From positions 248,001-312,000 of the forward strand of contig NZ_SADD01000005.1 in NCBI RefSeq assembly GCF_004005565.1: 64,000 bases of DNA, given 5' to 3'. Below, piece after piece: positions 36,052 through 43,762 of the stretch. Origin of the DNA: Lujinxingia sediminis. Lineage in GTDB: Bacteria; Myxococcota_A; Bradymonadia; Bradymonadales; Bradymonadaceae. Positions within the stretch are counted from its first letter, which is position 1. Every line of letters starts with the position of its first letter. Position numbers and translations under genes: made by a program. Under the pieces are notes generated by a model, which saw nothing but the letters and a program-made list of their open reading frames with translations, did no database searches and was not told the origin of the DNA.

Positions 36052-37274
36052 GCGCGCTCCTGCGTTGCGCTGAAAAGGTCGTCAAAGGTCAGTGAGATGC
36101 TGCCTTCAACGCTCTGTAAGGCCGTAAAACCGATGCGTATTTGCGCCGGGGAAGGGCTCGCGACGGTCGAGGAGGGTAGCTGCGGCTGCCGCGCCGAGGA
36201 GGGCAAAAGCTCCACCAGCGCCAGGCGTGCGAGCATGGCGTCGAGATCGAGGGCCGGAGGGTCTGCCTCCGTGCCGTCGGGACGTGGGGCGCAGATAAGT
36301 TCGGTGCGGTAGCCCGAAGCGATCAACGCTTCGAGCAGGCCGGCGACGTGTTCGATGCCGCGTTCAAAGCGTTGCTGCTCACCAGGTGAAACCACCGAGG
36401 CGCTCGCGCGGTTGTCGAGCAGGATGATGATGTCTCGCCGGTCATTGGACTCGGTCTCGCGCACCACCGGGGCGGTTCGTCGGGCGGTGGACTTCCAGTG
36501 AATGGCGCGCTGGTCTTCTCCGTCGCGGTAGTCGCGAAGGCCGAAGAAGTCCTCGCCACGTCCTGCGCGGCTTTGCGAGGTGTCGCCCAGCCGCTGGTTA
36601 AGCTGAGCGATCCGGGTTGGGGTGGGGCGGATCCGGGGATAGACGATGATGCGTTGGGCCTGGTCGATCTCGCGGGACTTTTCGAAGAAGCCGAAGGGAA
36701 AGCGCGTTGAGATTTGCACGCCCGGAAGCAGGTAGGCACCGCGCACCGGGAGGTTGTAGTGGGTGGCGAGCGCAGTCTGTTGGGAGGCGTCGGCGCGCAG
36801 GCAGTAGGTCGCGGCCAGGGGCCGCTCGTCATCACTGGTCTGGGTGCGCCAGAACTTCCACCAGGGGTGCCGGGGAGGGGCCAGCGAGCTGCCTCGCCAG
36901 GGGCCGGCGACGACAAAGGGGCTGTGTTCTGCAACTTCGATGCTCAAGGAGGGCCATCGCCCCCGGTTCTCCAGGATAAAGCGTCCAGCCGCAGGCTCCC
37001 CGGCAAACACGCGACGGGGAAGATCGCGTTTGACACGCAGCGTACGCAGAACCGCTTCGCTGAGCAGGCCGCTCGCCACGATCAGCGAGAGCATCATTCC
37101 CAGCAGCAAAAAGAGGAGGTTGTTGCCGGTGTTGATCGCCCCGAACCCCACCGCAAGCGTCAGCACAACAAAAAATTTACCCGGGGTCGTCAGTGCCAGA
37201 TGACGAGGCGGCCGCAGCCAGGCGCGGCGGGGGCCCCCCGGGGGCGGTGCGGAGGCTTCGGTGGTGTTGAGCAT
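36048..37274 (-). CDS. DUF58-domain membrane-anchored protein
   Basis: 408 residues from ATG 37274. Two membrane segments lie near residues 32-52 and 55-75 (FFVVLTLAVGFGAINTG, LLFLLLGMMLSLIVASGLL). The DUF58 signature GLRDYRDGEDQRAIHWKSTAR is at ~240-258. A VWA-like Rossmann segment follows (DIIILLDNRASASVV), consistent with the known relation between DUF58 and VWA domains, though a full MIDAS motif was not traced. The stop overlaps the TgpA start as ATGA, so the two are translationally coupled. A TPR-like lipoprotein gene lies 77 bases upstream on the same strand and may belong to the same transcript. The partner ATPase gene moxR is convergent at 32728-33705. Confidence 0.92.
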   Translation of the reverse strand: MLNTTEASAPPPGGPRRAWLRPPRHLALTTPGKFFVVLTLAVGFGAINTGNNLLFLLLGMMLSLIVASGLLSEAVLRTLRVKRDLPRRVFAGEPAAGRFILENRGRWPSLSIEVAEHSPFVVAGPWRGSSLAPPRHPWWKFWRTQTSDDERPLAATYCLRADASQQTALATHYNLPVRGAYLLPGVQISTRFPFGFFEKSREIDQAQRIIVYPRIRPTPTRIAQLNQRLGDTSQSRAGRGEDFFGLRDYRDGEDQRAIHWKSTARRTAPVVRETESNDRRDIIILLDNRASASVVSPGEQQRFERGIEHVAGLLEALIASGYRTELICAPRPDGTEADPPALDLDAMLARLALVELLPSSARQPQLPSSTVASPSPAQIRIGFTALQSVEGSISLTFDDLFSATQERA

Positions 37275-37351
37275 AGGGGGGCCGGAAGAAGACTGCGATC
37301 GACGCGGACAAACTCAGCACCACCTCGTCGAGTGCAAGATGCGCCCGGGCA

Positions 37352-38212
37352 TCAGGGGGAGGCCGGGGCGAAATAACGATCGATCGCGTCGAGAAGCGCG
37401 AGCGCCTCCAGTCGGGCGAGCCTTCCCTCTGGCGAGAGTGTTTGCGGATCGCGGGCGATGAGCTCGTCGAGATGGGATTTAAAGCTGGCGCGGTCATTCT
37501 GAGCGATCGCCAGAAGAGAAGCCCTGGCGAGCGTGACGTCCGGATGGTCCGGAGCGATCTCTTCGGCGGCGTCGATGTGGTTGGCGCAGGCGGCCCGGTC
37601 ACGACCGAAGTCCGCCTCACAGGTGCGCCTGGCAAGTATCAGATGGACCTCGGCCTGCAACGCTTCGGGAGGGCTTGTGGCGAGCGCGTCCAGCAGGGTG
37701 TTGAGTTCCGTCGATCTCTCGAGTCTGGCGGCTGTGCCCTCGGCGCGGGCACCCAACATCAGGTTTTGAGCCAGCCAGTAGCGCGCCTGGCTGGAGTCAT
37801 CGCGGATGTTCAGGGCAGCGCGCGCCGCCTCCGCCCCGGAGTTGGCCGCGCGGGCAGCCTCATCCGAGGGGGCCGCTGCACCCGCCAGAGCTGCCCGAGC
37901 CGCAAACGCGTAGGCGCGGGCGCGCTTGCGTTGAAGCTCATAAAGCTCGCTCTCATCGAGCAGCGCCTCTTCGAGGTGACGGGCAAGTGCGTCATCGTAA
38001 GCGCTCAGTGCACGGTCCAGCGACTCGGGGGTGTGGCGTGCCTCCCAAAGCGCATCCGCCTCTTGCAGCAACGCGAGCACCTCGGCGCGGGGGGGCGTCG
38101 CCGGGCGATGTGAGGTGGGACTCTCACTCTCCGGCGGGGGGGCAGAGGAACAGGCGGTCACGCTCGGAATGAGCGCCATCATCGTCAGAATCAAAAAGCT
38201 GCGCAGCGACAT
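37352..38212 (-). CDS. Lipoprotein with helical (TPR-like) repeats
   Basis: 286 residues. The signal peptide LRSFLILTMMALIPSVTAC ends at the lipidation Cys. The mature part is Ala/Glu/Arg-rich and entirely helical in appearance (EALLDESELYELQRKRARAYAF, ARYWLAQNLMLGARAEGTAARL, LEALALLDAIDRYF), consistent with a TPR/Sel1-like solenoid, but no canonical repeat was confirmed. It likely sits in the periplasm on the inner face of the outer membrane. It is 77 bases upstream of the DUF58 gene on the same strand, so it may supply a periplasmic adaptor to the DUF58/TgpA pair; that is inference. Confidence 0.75.
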   Translation of the reverse strand: MSLRSFLILTMMALIPSVTACSSAPPPESESPTSHRPATPPRAEVLALLQEADALWEARHTPESLDRALSAYDDALARHLEEALLDESELYELQRKRARAYAFAARAALAGAAAPSDEAARAANSGAEAARAALNIRDDSSQARYWLAQNLMLGARAEGTAARLERSTELNTLLDALATSPPEALQAEVHLILARRTCEADFGRDRAACANHIDAAEEIAPDHPDVTLARASLLAIAQNDRASFKSHLDELIARDPQTLSPEGRLARLEALALLDAIDRYFAPASP

Positions 38213-38296
38213 CTGTAAAACCTCGGAGTCAGGTGGTGAACACGTCTCAAATTAGCCTAGACCGCCGGATCGCCTGTGGTAAAGACGCCTGCGCGC

Positions 38297-38325
38297 TTGC
38301 CTTTTTTGAGGGGGGTGTCTATTGC
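38297..38325 (+). promoter_or_regulatory. Possible promoter for mscS
   Basis: TTGCCT (38297-38302) and TATTGC (38320-38325), 17 bases apart, ahead of the channel gene at 38424. A 13-base palindrome, TGGAGGTCCTCCA (38335-38347), lies just downstream of the -10 box and could be an operator. Confidence 0.4.
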
Positions 38326-38423
38326 GTACGCCATTGGAGGTCCTCCAGTGACGGTGGTTCCTGGCCGTTTCACGTCACCTCTTGAGGATTCGTATCATCG
38401 ACCCGTGATGGAAGGAGTGTTGT

Positions 38424-39266
38424 ATGAGTTTCGATTTTGCCGCGCTGACCGACGCTGCCAGCACCTGGCTTGCGACCGAGGGGTTGGCGCTGGCGCGCAA
38501 CCTGCTGGTGTTCTTGCTGATTGTCGTCGCGGGCATGATGGCCGCACGCATCGTCCGAAAGGCGGTAGGCGCTGCGTTCGAGCGTTCGCGTCTGGAGCCC
38601 TCGGCGCTCTTTACACAGTTTGTGGTCAATGTCTCCAGCAAGTCGGTGATGCTGCTTGCGCTGATCATCGGCCTTGGGAATCTGGGCATCGACACCGGGG
38701 CGTTGATCGCCGGTCTTGGGGCCACCGGTCTGGTGCTTGGTTTTGCGCTCAAAGACACCTTGTCGAACTTCGCCGCCGGCATGCTCATCCTGCTTTATCG
38801 CCCCTTTGATGTGGGCCACTACGTGGAGATCAACGGCATCGCCGGTACCGTCAAGGATCTGACGCTCGTCTCCACGATGTTGAGCACGCCGGATAACAAG
38901 CGCATCACGATTCCCAACTCCGGGGTGTGGGGCAATCCCATCATCAACTTCTCCCAGGCGGACACGCGTCGCGTTGATATCGTGGCGGGCATTGCCTACG
39001 ACGCGGACATCGATGAAGCGAAAGCGATCTTTGAAGATATCCTGGCGACGACCGAGGGTGTGCTTCAGGATCCGGCTCCTACCGTGACGATGAACGGGCT
39101 GGGTGGAAGCTCGGTGGACTTCGATCTGCGCGGCTGGGTCAACACGGCGGACTTCTGGGCGGTGCGCTCTCGGCTGCTTCGTGAAGTGAAGTATCGTCTT
39201 GATGCTGCTGGCATCGGCATTCCCTTCCCGCAGCAGGAAGTCTGGATGCATCAGATCAAGGACTGA
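38424..39266 (+). CDS. Small-conductance mechanosensitive channel, MscS family
   Basis: 280 residues, close to E. coli MscS (286), from ATG 38424 with AAGGAG upstream. Three membrane helices at ~22-42, ~65-85 and ~90-112. The pore helix region has GALIAGLGATGLVLGFALKDTLSN, the Gly/Ala-rich TM3 of the family. The beta domain follows (GHYVEINGIAGTVKDLTLVSTML, ITIPNSGVWGNPIINFS) and then the C-terminal alpha/beta domain ending IGIPFPQQEVWM. The channel opens under membrane tension to release solutes on hypo-osmotic shock. The 3' end overlaps the convergent minus-strand gene by 11 bases. Confidence 0.95.
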   Translation: MSFDFAALTDAASTWLATEGLALARNLLVFLLIVVAGMMAARIVRKAVGAAFERSRLEPSALFTQFVVNVSSKSVMLLALIIGLGNLGIDTGALIAGLGATGLVLGFALKDTLSNFAAGMLILLYRPFDVGHYVEINGIAGTVKDLTLVSTMLSTPDNKRITIPNSGVWGNPIINFSQADTRRVDIVAGIAYDADIDEAKAIFEDILATTEGVLQDPAPTVTMNGLGGSSVDFDLRGWVNTADFWAVRSRLLREVKYRLDAAGIGIPFPQQEVWMHQIKD

Positions 39267-40797
39267 GCGTCAGCCAGCTTCTGGCAAGAGCCGCGTCCCT
39301 TCGGGACGCGGCTTCTTTCAGTGTTTTTGATTTTACATAAAAAATAATATCTTCTTTCGCACTACGCGAGCCTTCCTGACGCGCGCGTTCGGCGAAGGGC
39401 AGGGCGCAGCCAGGGAGCCCGGCACGGTAGAGGTGCGCAGCCAGGGCCCACCATCCGTAGGAAGGGGATGGCCCGCGGGCGTGCAGGCTGGCAAGGTCGA
39501 GCAGTTCAGGAAGTAGCCTCGCGCGGGAGTCCGCCGAGGTCTGCTCCAGAAGTTCTGGCCAGATCAGGGCCAGAGCACGCAGCGCACCTGTGTCATCCTC
39601 CAGCGCCCGAGCTGCGGCGTTGAGGCGGCCGAGCAGACCCGCGGGAGGATGCTCTCGGTCGAGGCTCGCCAGGGTTTCGGAAAGCGTGGCGTAGTACTCC
39701 GCGAGGGGATCGCGGTTGATCGGAACCGGGCTGTCGGGATGGTGTTCTGTCCGGGTGAGAAGCATGGCGGCGTGTTGTGCCACCGGTTGCCAGCGCGAGG
39801 GGGCGTCGAGCGCCAGGCGCTCCAGAGTGGCTTTGACCTCGGCGGCGGCGTCGGTCTTCTGGAGGGGAGAGCTCACCAGATGCTGCAGGCGCTCGCGGGC
39901 CTGAAGGTGGCGTTGCCAGTGCGCGCACTCCGTTTCGTCGAAAAGCGTGGCGATGAGTTCCGGGAGACGTTCCAACTCAGCGGGGTGAAGCTGGAGCGGG
40001 GCGTTGCTGAGAAGCTCCCGGGCGATGGTGCGAAGCTCGTCCGGGTCCTGTGCAGACGCTGTCCGGTCGGGCGTCTCCCGCAGCGCATCGAGCAAGAGAT
40101 CGATGACGCGGACTCGGTCGATCCAGCGCTCGCTATGGGTGAGAGCATGTGCCATCCAGAGCTGCTCGGCGCGAGAGAACATGCTCCAGTTGAGATGACC
40201 CAGGGGCGTCTGAGTTGCGCGTCGATCGAGGCCGGTGTTCAGGGAGAGCGCGCCACGGCGGAGCTCGCAATGGCGTTGCAGGCGCCCGTACTCCGCCGGA
40301 TCTTGCGTCGTTGCGAGCTCGGCGCGGTGGGCGGCCAGTGCGAAGGCCTGGTCCGCTCGCCGACGGTCGTCCGGGGTGGCGTGGCGCCCTTCGATCGCGT
40401 GCCCCTCCAGGTAAGGACCAGTGGCTGATTCGGGACGCGCCAGCGTAAGCCAGGAGCCGAGCACTTCGAGTGCTGCGGCATGCTTGAGGTCTTCAAGTGG
40501 CTTGAGCGCGTCCCATAATCGGGTGTCTGTCCCGGGGCCTTCCGGCAGCACATGATCGGCAAAATGACGAAGGAAGGCGCGATACTCGGTGAGATCATCG
40601 AGGTTTGCGGCGACTTCGGTGGCTTCCATCAAAAGGTCGGGCCAACGCGAGGAGCCTGGCGCTCGCCGGGAGAGCCAGTCGGCCTCGTCTACCAGAGTGT
40701 CGAGGGCGTCGGTCCAAAGGCCGCGCTGGCGAAGCTGGCGTTGGCGTGACGCAAAGTAGCTTGCGCGGGCCTCGTCGAAACGGTCTCGAAGGGACAT
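39256..40797 (-). CDS. Hypothetical helical protein linked to a divergent Hsp70
   Basis: 513 residues, not recognised. No signal peptide or membrane helix. The sequence is Leu/Ala/Arg/Glu-rich and predicted almost all helical (RLWDALKPLEDLKHAAALEVLG, EQLWMAHALTHSERWIDRVRV, YGWWALAAHLYRAGLPGCALPF), as in an alpha-solenoid. The start overlaps the Hsp70 stop by one base (TGATG), so translation is coupled. The last ~30 codons differ in composition: an AT-rich stretch encoding AKEDIIFYVKSKTLKEAAS and then the codons formed by the mscS terminator hairpin. This suggests the frame was extended into former intergenic DNA. A role as cofactor or client receptor for the Hsp70 is inferred from position. 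Confidence 0.7.
   Translation of the reverse strand: MSLRDRFDEARASYFASRQRQLRQRGLWTDALDTLVDEADWLSRRAPGSSRWPDLLMEATEVAANLDDLTEYRAFLRHFADHVLPEGPGTDTRLWDALKPLEDLKHAAALEVLGSWLTLARPESATGPYLEGHAIEGRHATPDDRRRADQAFALAAHRAELATTQDPAEYGRLQRHCELRRGALSLNTGLDRRATQTPLGHLNWSMFSRAEQLWMAHALTHSERWIDRVRVIDLLLDALRETPDRTASAQDPDELRTIARELLSNAPLQLHPAELERLPELIATLFDETECAHWQRHLQARERLQHLVSSPLQKTDAAAEVKATLERLALDAPSRWQPVAQHAAMLLTRTEHHPDSPVPINRDPLAEYYATLSETLASLDREHPPAGLLGRLNAAARALEDDTGALRALALIWPELLEQTSADSRARLLPELLDLASLHARGPSPSYGWWALAAHLYRAGLPGCALPFAERARQEGSRSAKEDIIFYVKSKTLKEAASRRDAALARSWLTLSP
39289..39317 (+). terminator. Terminator-like hairpin after mscS
   Basis: An 11-bp stem, AGCCGCGTCCC (39289-39299) with GGGACGCGGCT (39303-39313), closed by a three-base loop and followed by CTTTC. 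The U-tract is imperfect, but the position 22 bases after the mscS stop fits. It lies inside the last codons of the convergent gene (39256-40797). Confidence 0.75.
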
Positions 40798-43382
40798 CAG
40801 CTCTCCTGACGTTTGAGAAGGCCGAGGGTGCGCACCCGCTGAAGCCCGAGCTCCAGGTGGTCGATGGCCACGTGGATCGCCTCCAGAGCGTCGGTCTGTC
40901 GGGTAAGAGGAAGGGCGTCGGCGCGTGCCTTGATCGCGTTGAGGGGTACGAGCACCTCGGCATCCAGGCGCTGTGCGAGCCTGTCGATCTCGCGCTCTTG
41001 AAGCGCGCGTCGTTCGGCGTCGCCGCTGAGGGCGAACTCGCGCAGTTCGAGGCGAACGCGGGCCATACGGGACTGGCAGGTGTCGAGCATGCGTCGGGCA
41101 TAGCCTTCGGGATCGGCGCGGAGAAAGCGCGCCTCATCCTGAACGACGGTCTCATAGGTGGCCTGTACGCGGTCGGCAAGTTGGCGCCAGGCGGCGTCAT
41201 CAGGGCCGTCCCAGACGCGCGCAACCTCCGAGGTGAGGCGATCCAGGCGGGCGCGCCACGCATCACGGGAGATGCCCTGGACGTCACCGGAGCTGTAGTA
41301 CACGGCCCGGCGAATGCCGTCGAGGGTCGCATCGACGCGCCCGCGTCCCGGGATGCGTTCGGCGCGCGGAGCGAACTCATCGAGTAAGGCTTCGAGGCGT
41401 CTGGCGAGGATCTGAAGGCGCAGGGGATCCTGGTGGACGGCGGCCTCGATTCCGGTGATGAGCGGGGTGACATCACGCTCAAATCGGCGCGCTTCCATGC
41501 CCCAGAACTGGCGAGCTGCGATGTCGGCTCGGCGCATCAATGCTTCGATCTGGGGCCAGTCCAGCTCGGGAGGCGTGCGGGGTGGGTCGATGCGCACCCA
41601 GAACTCCTGGGCTCCGATCGTGCCTTTTGCGCTCATGGAGAGCGTCTCATCGACGTCCAGCTCCAGGGTCAGCGGGGTGCCCGGCGCGCTATGTTCCGGC
41701 AGGGGCATCACAAGCGTGTGAATGGGCAGACGATCCTGGAAGAGCTGGAGGACCACCGCACCGCTGGTATCGGCGGTGGCCAGCCGGTGGGTGGCGCGCG
41801 TGGGGAGGTGGGCACCGCGTGGGATCAGGGCGTGGCGCGTGGGTTTTCCGTCTTTGACAATCTCCAGAAAGATGCCGCGGGAGAGGACCGCCGGGTTGCT
41901 CAACGCGGGCGTCGGTGCAGGGCGCTCGGCCGGCGCTCGGCGCGGAAGCCAGAGAGGGAGGCTTGCAATCGGAAGCCCCGCGCCGTCGACCAGGGTCGCA
42001 CTCGGGCGCTCCGATACACCTTCGGGGAGCGCCGGGATGAAGAAGTTCCAGACCCCCGGGGTGTGGGTCGAGCGAAGTGGGGCGCGGGCCAGGGTCTCGG
42101 CGGCCTCTCGGAGCTCCAGAGCGTCGGGTTGCCCCTGGCGCGCCAACTCCACCTGGCCGCTCAAGGGCTCGCCGGGCCCCGAGGGGATGTCGACAAGCTC
42201 CAGAGCCGCCCCCCCGGCGTCGCTCTCCAGGCGCAGTCGGCCCAGGGTTGCGGCGTGCAGCGCCGCGCCCAGCGCCACGCACATCTCCGGCGAGTCGCTC
42301 AGCGGGTGCTCCGCCCGCGAGACGCCCTCGCCGCAGAACGCCCGGGCGATGGCCTGCTGGACCGCAGGCACATGGGTGGACCCGCCAACCAGGAGCACGT
42401 GGTCGATGTCGGCCAGTCCCACCCGGGCCTGCTCGCCACTTTGATGCAACGCTCGCTCACAGGCCCCGAGCGTGGTTTCGATAAGATCCCCAATGGCGTG
42501 CTCAAACTCCGGGCGGCTCACCTCCACGCGCGCATGCACGGGCCGGCCTTCGCGATCGCTGAAGTTCCCCTCAAGCTCCAGTGTGGCGGTGTCATGCGTG
42601 CTGAGCATCTCTTTTAGCCCGCGAGCGTAACGGGTCAGAAGTTCAAAGCGCAGGCGGTCGTCCGGCTCATTAAAGCGCGTGCCCAGAGCATAACCGGCGG
42701 CGTTGAGGCGGCTGCGCAAGAGCCCGGCCAGGCGTCGATCGAAGTCATCGCCTCCCAGGTGGTTGTCCCCGTCAATGCCCAGCACCTGGTATTCTCCGGC
42801 CATGCATCGAATCACAGAGACGTCGAGGGTGCCCCCGCCGAGGTCATAGACGAGAAAGTTGCCGTCCTGAAGCCGGTGCTTCCAGCTGTAGAACATCGCC
42901 GCGGCCGTGGGCTCTTGAAGCAGGCCGATGACGGTGAGGCCGGCCAGCGTGCCGGCCCGGCGGGTGGCCTCGGCCTGGGTCACATCGAAATAGGCCGGGA
43001 TGGTGATGAGCGCCCGCTCCAGCCGAAGCTCCGCCTGAGCGATGTGACCCTGAAGTTGGCCGGCGAAGCGGGCGACAAGCGCCGAGAGGAGATGCCCTGA
43101 AGCCTCAATCGGCGTGAGGGTGCGCGAGCCCAGTTGCAGCTCGTCGCTCTGGCCCATGCGACGCTTAAATGAGGTCAGGGGTGGGGTGGGCCCGAAGCGG
43201 GTCTCAAATGCCGGGCGGCCCGCCAGAAGATCGCCAGCCGGGCTTAAGCCGACTGCCGAGGGCATCACCTGGCTGCCCTGGCCGTCGTCGAAGGTCTGTG
43301 GCGAGGCCGCGCCCGGCAGGTAGATCGCCGCACTGCTGTGGGTTGTACCCAGATCGATGCCAAAGGGTGGGATCAGTTTCAC
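40797..43382 (-). CDS. Divergent Hsp70-family chaperone with extended C-terminal helical region
   Basis: 861 residues versus ~640 for DnaK, from GTG 43382. The ATPase domain is intact: phosphate-1 GIDLGTTHSSAAIYL (~8-22), QEPTAAAMFY, phosphate-2 VYDLGGGTLDVSV, GGDDFDRRL and adenosine motif LLVGGSTHVPAVQQA. A substrate-domain-like beta region follows after an insertion (~400-580; LIPRGAHLPTRATHRLATAD, ELDVDETLSMSAKGTIGAQEF). The final ~260 residues are long charged helices well beyond the usual lid. It is not the housekeeping dnaK, since no dnaJ or grpE gene is adjacent. It overlaps the upstream small gene as GTGA and the downstream gene as TGATG. A specialised protein-folding or remodelling role with these neighbours is likely. 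Confidence 0.85.
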   Translation of the reverse strand: MKLIPPFGIDLGTTHSSAAIYLPGAASPQTFDDGQGSQVMPSAVGLSPAGDLLAGRPAFETRFGPTPPLTSFKRRMGQSDELQLGSRTLTPIEASGHLLSALVARFAGQLQGHIAQAELRLERALITIPAYFDVTQAEATRRAGTLAGLTVIGLLQEPTAAAMFYSWKHRLQDGNFLVYDLGGGTLDVSVIRCMAGEYQVLGIDGDNHLGGDDFDRRLAGLLRSRLNAAGYALGTRFNEPDDRLRFELLTRYARGLKEMLSTHDTATLELEGNFSDREGRPVHARVEVSRPEFEHAIGDLIETTLGACERALHQSGEQARVGLADIDHVLLVGGSTHVPAVQQAIARAFCGEGVSRAEHPLSDSPEMCVALGAALHAATLGRLRLESDAGGAALELVDIPSGPGEPLSGQVELARQGQPDALELREAAETLARAPLRSTHTPGVWNFFIPALPEGVSERPSATLVDGAGLPIASLPLWLPRRAPAERPAPTPALSNPAVLSRGIFLEIVKDGKPTRHALIPRGAHLPTRATHRLATADTSGAVVLQLFQDRLPIHTLVMPLPEHSAPGTPLTLELDVDETLSMSAKGTIGAQEFWVRIDPPRTPPELDWPQIEALMRRADIAARQFWGMEARRFERDVTPLITGIEAAVHQDPLRLQILARRLEALLDEFAPRAERIPGRGRVDATLDGIRRAVYYSSGDVQGISRDAWRARLDRLTSEVARVWDGPDDAAWRQLADRVQATYETVVQDEARFLRADPEGYARRMLDTCQSRMARVRLELREFALSGDAERRALQEREIDRLAQRLDAEVLVPLNAIKARADALPLTRQTDALEAIHVAIDHLELGLQRVRTLGLLKRQES

Positions 43383-43762
43383 GGGCTCTCCCCGGGAGTA
43401 CGATCTCGAAGTGCGGGCCAGAATGGAGGGCGGAGTGCGGGGGGCGAAGCGGCGTGTGCGTCGAGGTGAAGCGCATCCTGCAGGGTCGCCTCAAGCCCGG
43501 GAAGTTCCGGGGGGGGCGCCTCGGCCAGCGCGTCGAGGCAGGCCCAGGGATCGCGCTGCGCCGTGGCGCTGGGATGGGTCCACAGCGCCTGTGAAAGGCG
43601 CGCTTGAGGGTTTGTGGTGAGCGCGCGCCAGTCGTCGCGCAGCTGCTGGCGCTCGTCCGGGGGCAGCGCCCGGGCCAGCGCTTGCATGGACCGGGTCAAC
43701 TCGGCGGGGCTCTGGGAGGGATCGAGATCCCAGCGCTCGAAAATCGAGGCGGGCTTACTCAT
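43379..43762 (-). CDS. Small protein with degenerate J-domain-like pattern, Hsp70 neighbour
   Basis: 127 residues from ATG 43762. A longer in-frame start (43834) falls within the upstream gene. The first ~65 residues have the helix order of a J-domain: FERWDLDPSQSPAELTRSMQA, then LARALPPDERQQLRDDWRAL, then TTNPQARLSQALW. The HPD tripeptide that stimulates Hsp70 ATPase is absent; PPDE is at roughly that place. The rest is Pro/Ala/Leu-rich and probably flexible. It overlaps the upstream gene by eight bases and the Hsp70 start by four (GTGA). Position next to an Hsp70 plus this pattern suggests a non-canonical co-chaperone, but the similarity is weak. Confidence 0.6.
   Translation of the reverse strand: MSKPASIFERWDLDPSQSPAELTRSMQALARALPPDERQQLRDDWRALTTNPQARLSQALWTHPSATAQRDPWACLDALAEAPPPELPGLEATLQDALHLDAHAASPPALRPPFWPALRDRTPGESP

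Noticed and set aside
41433-42617. Plus-strand open frame of 394 codons
   Set aside because: Antisense to the Hsp70 gene, which has clear motifs.
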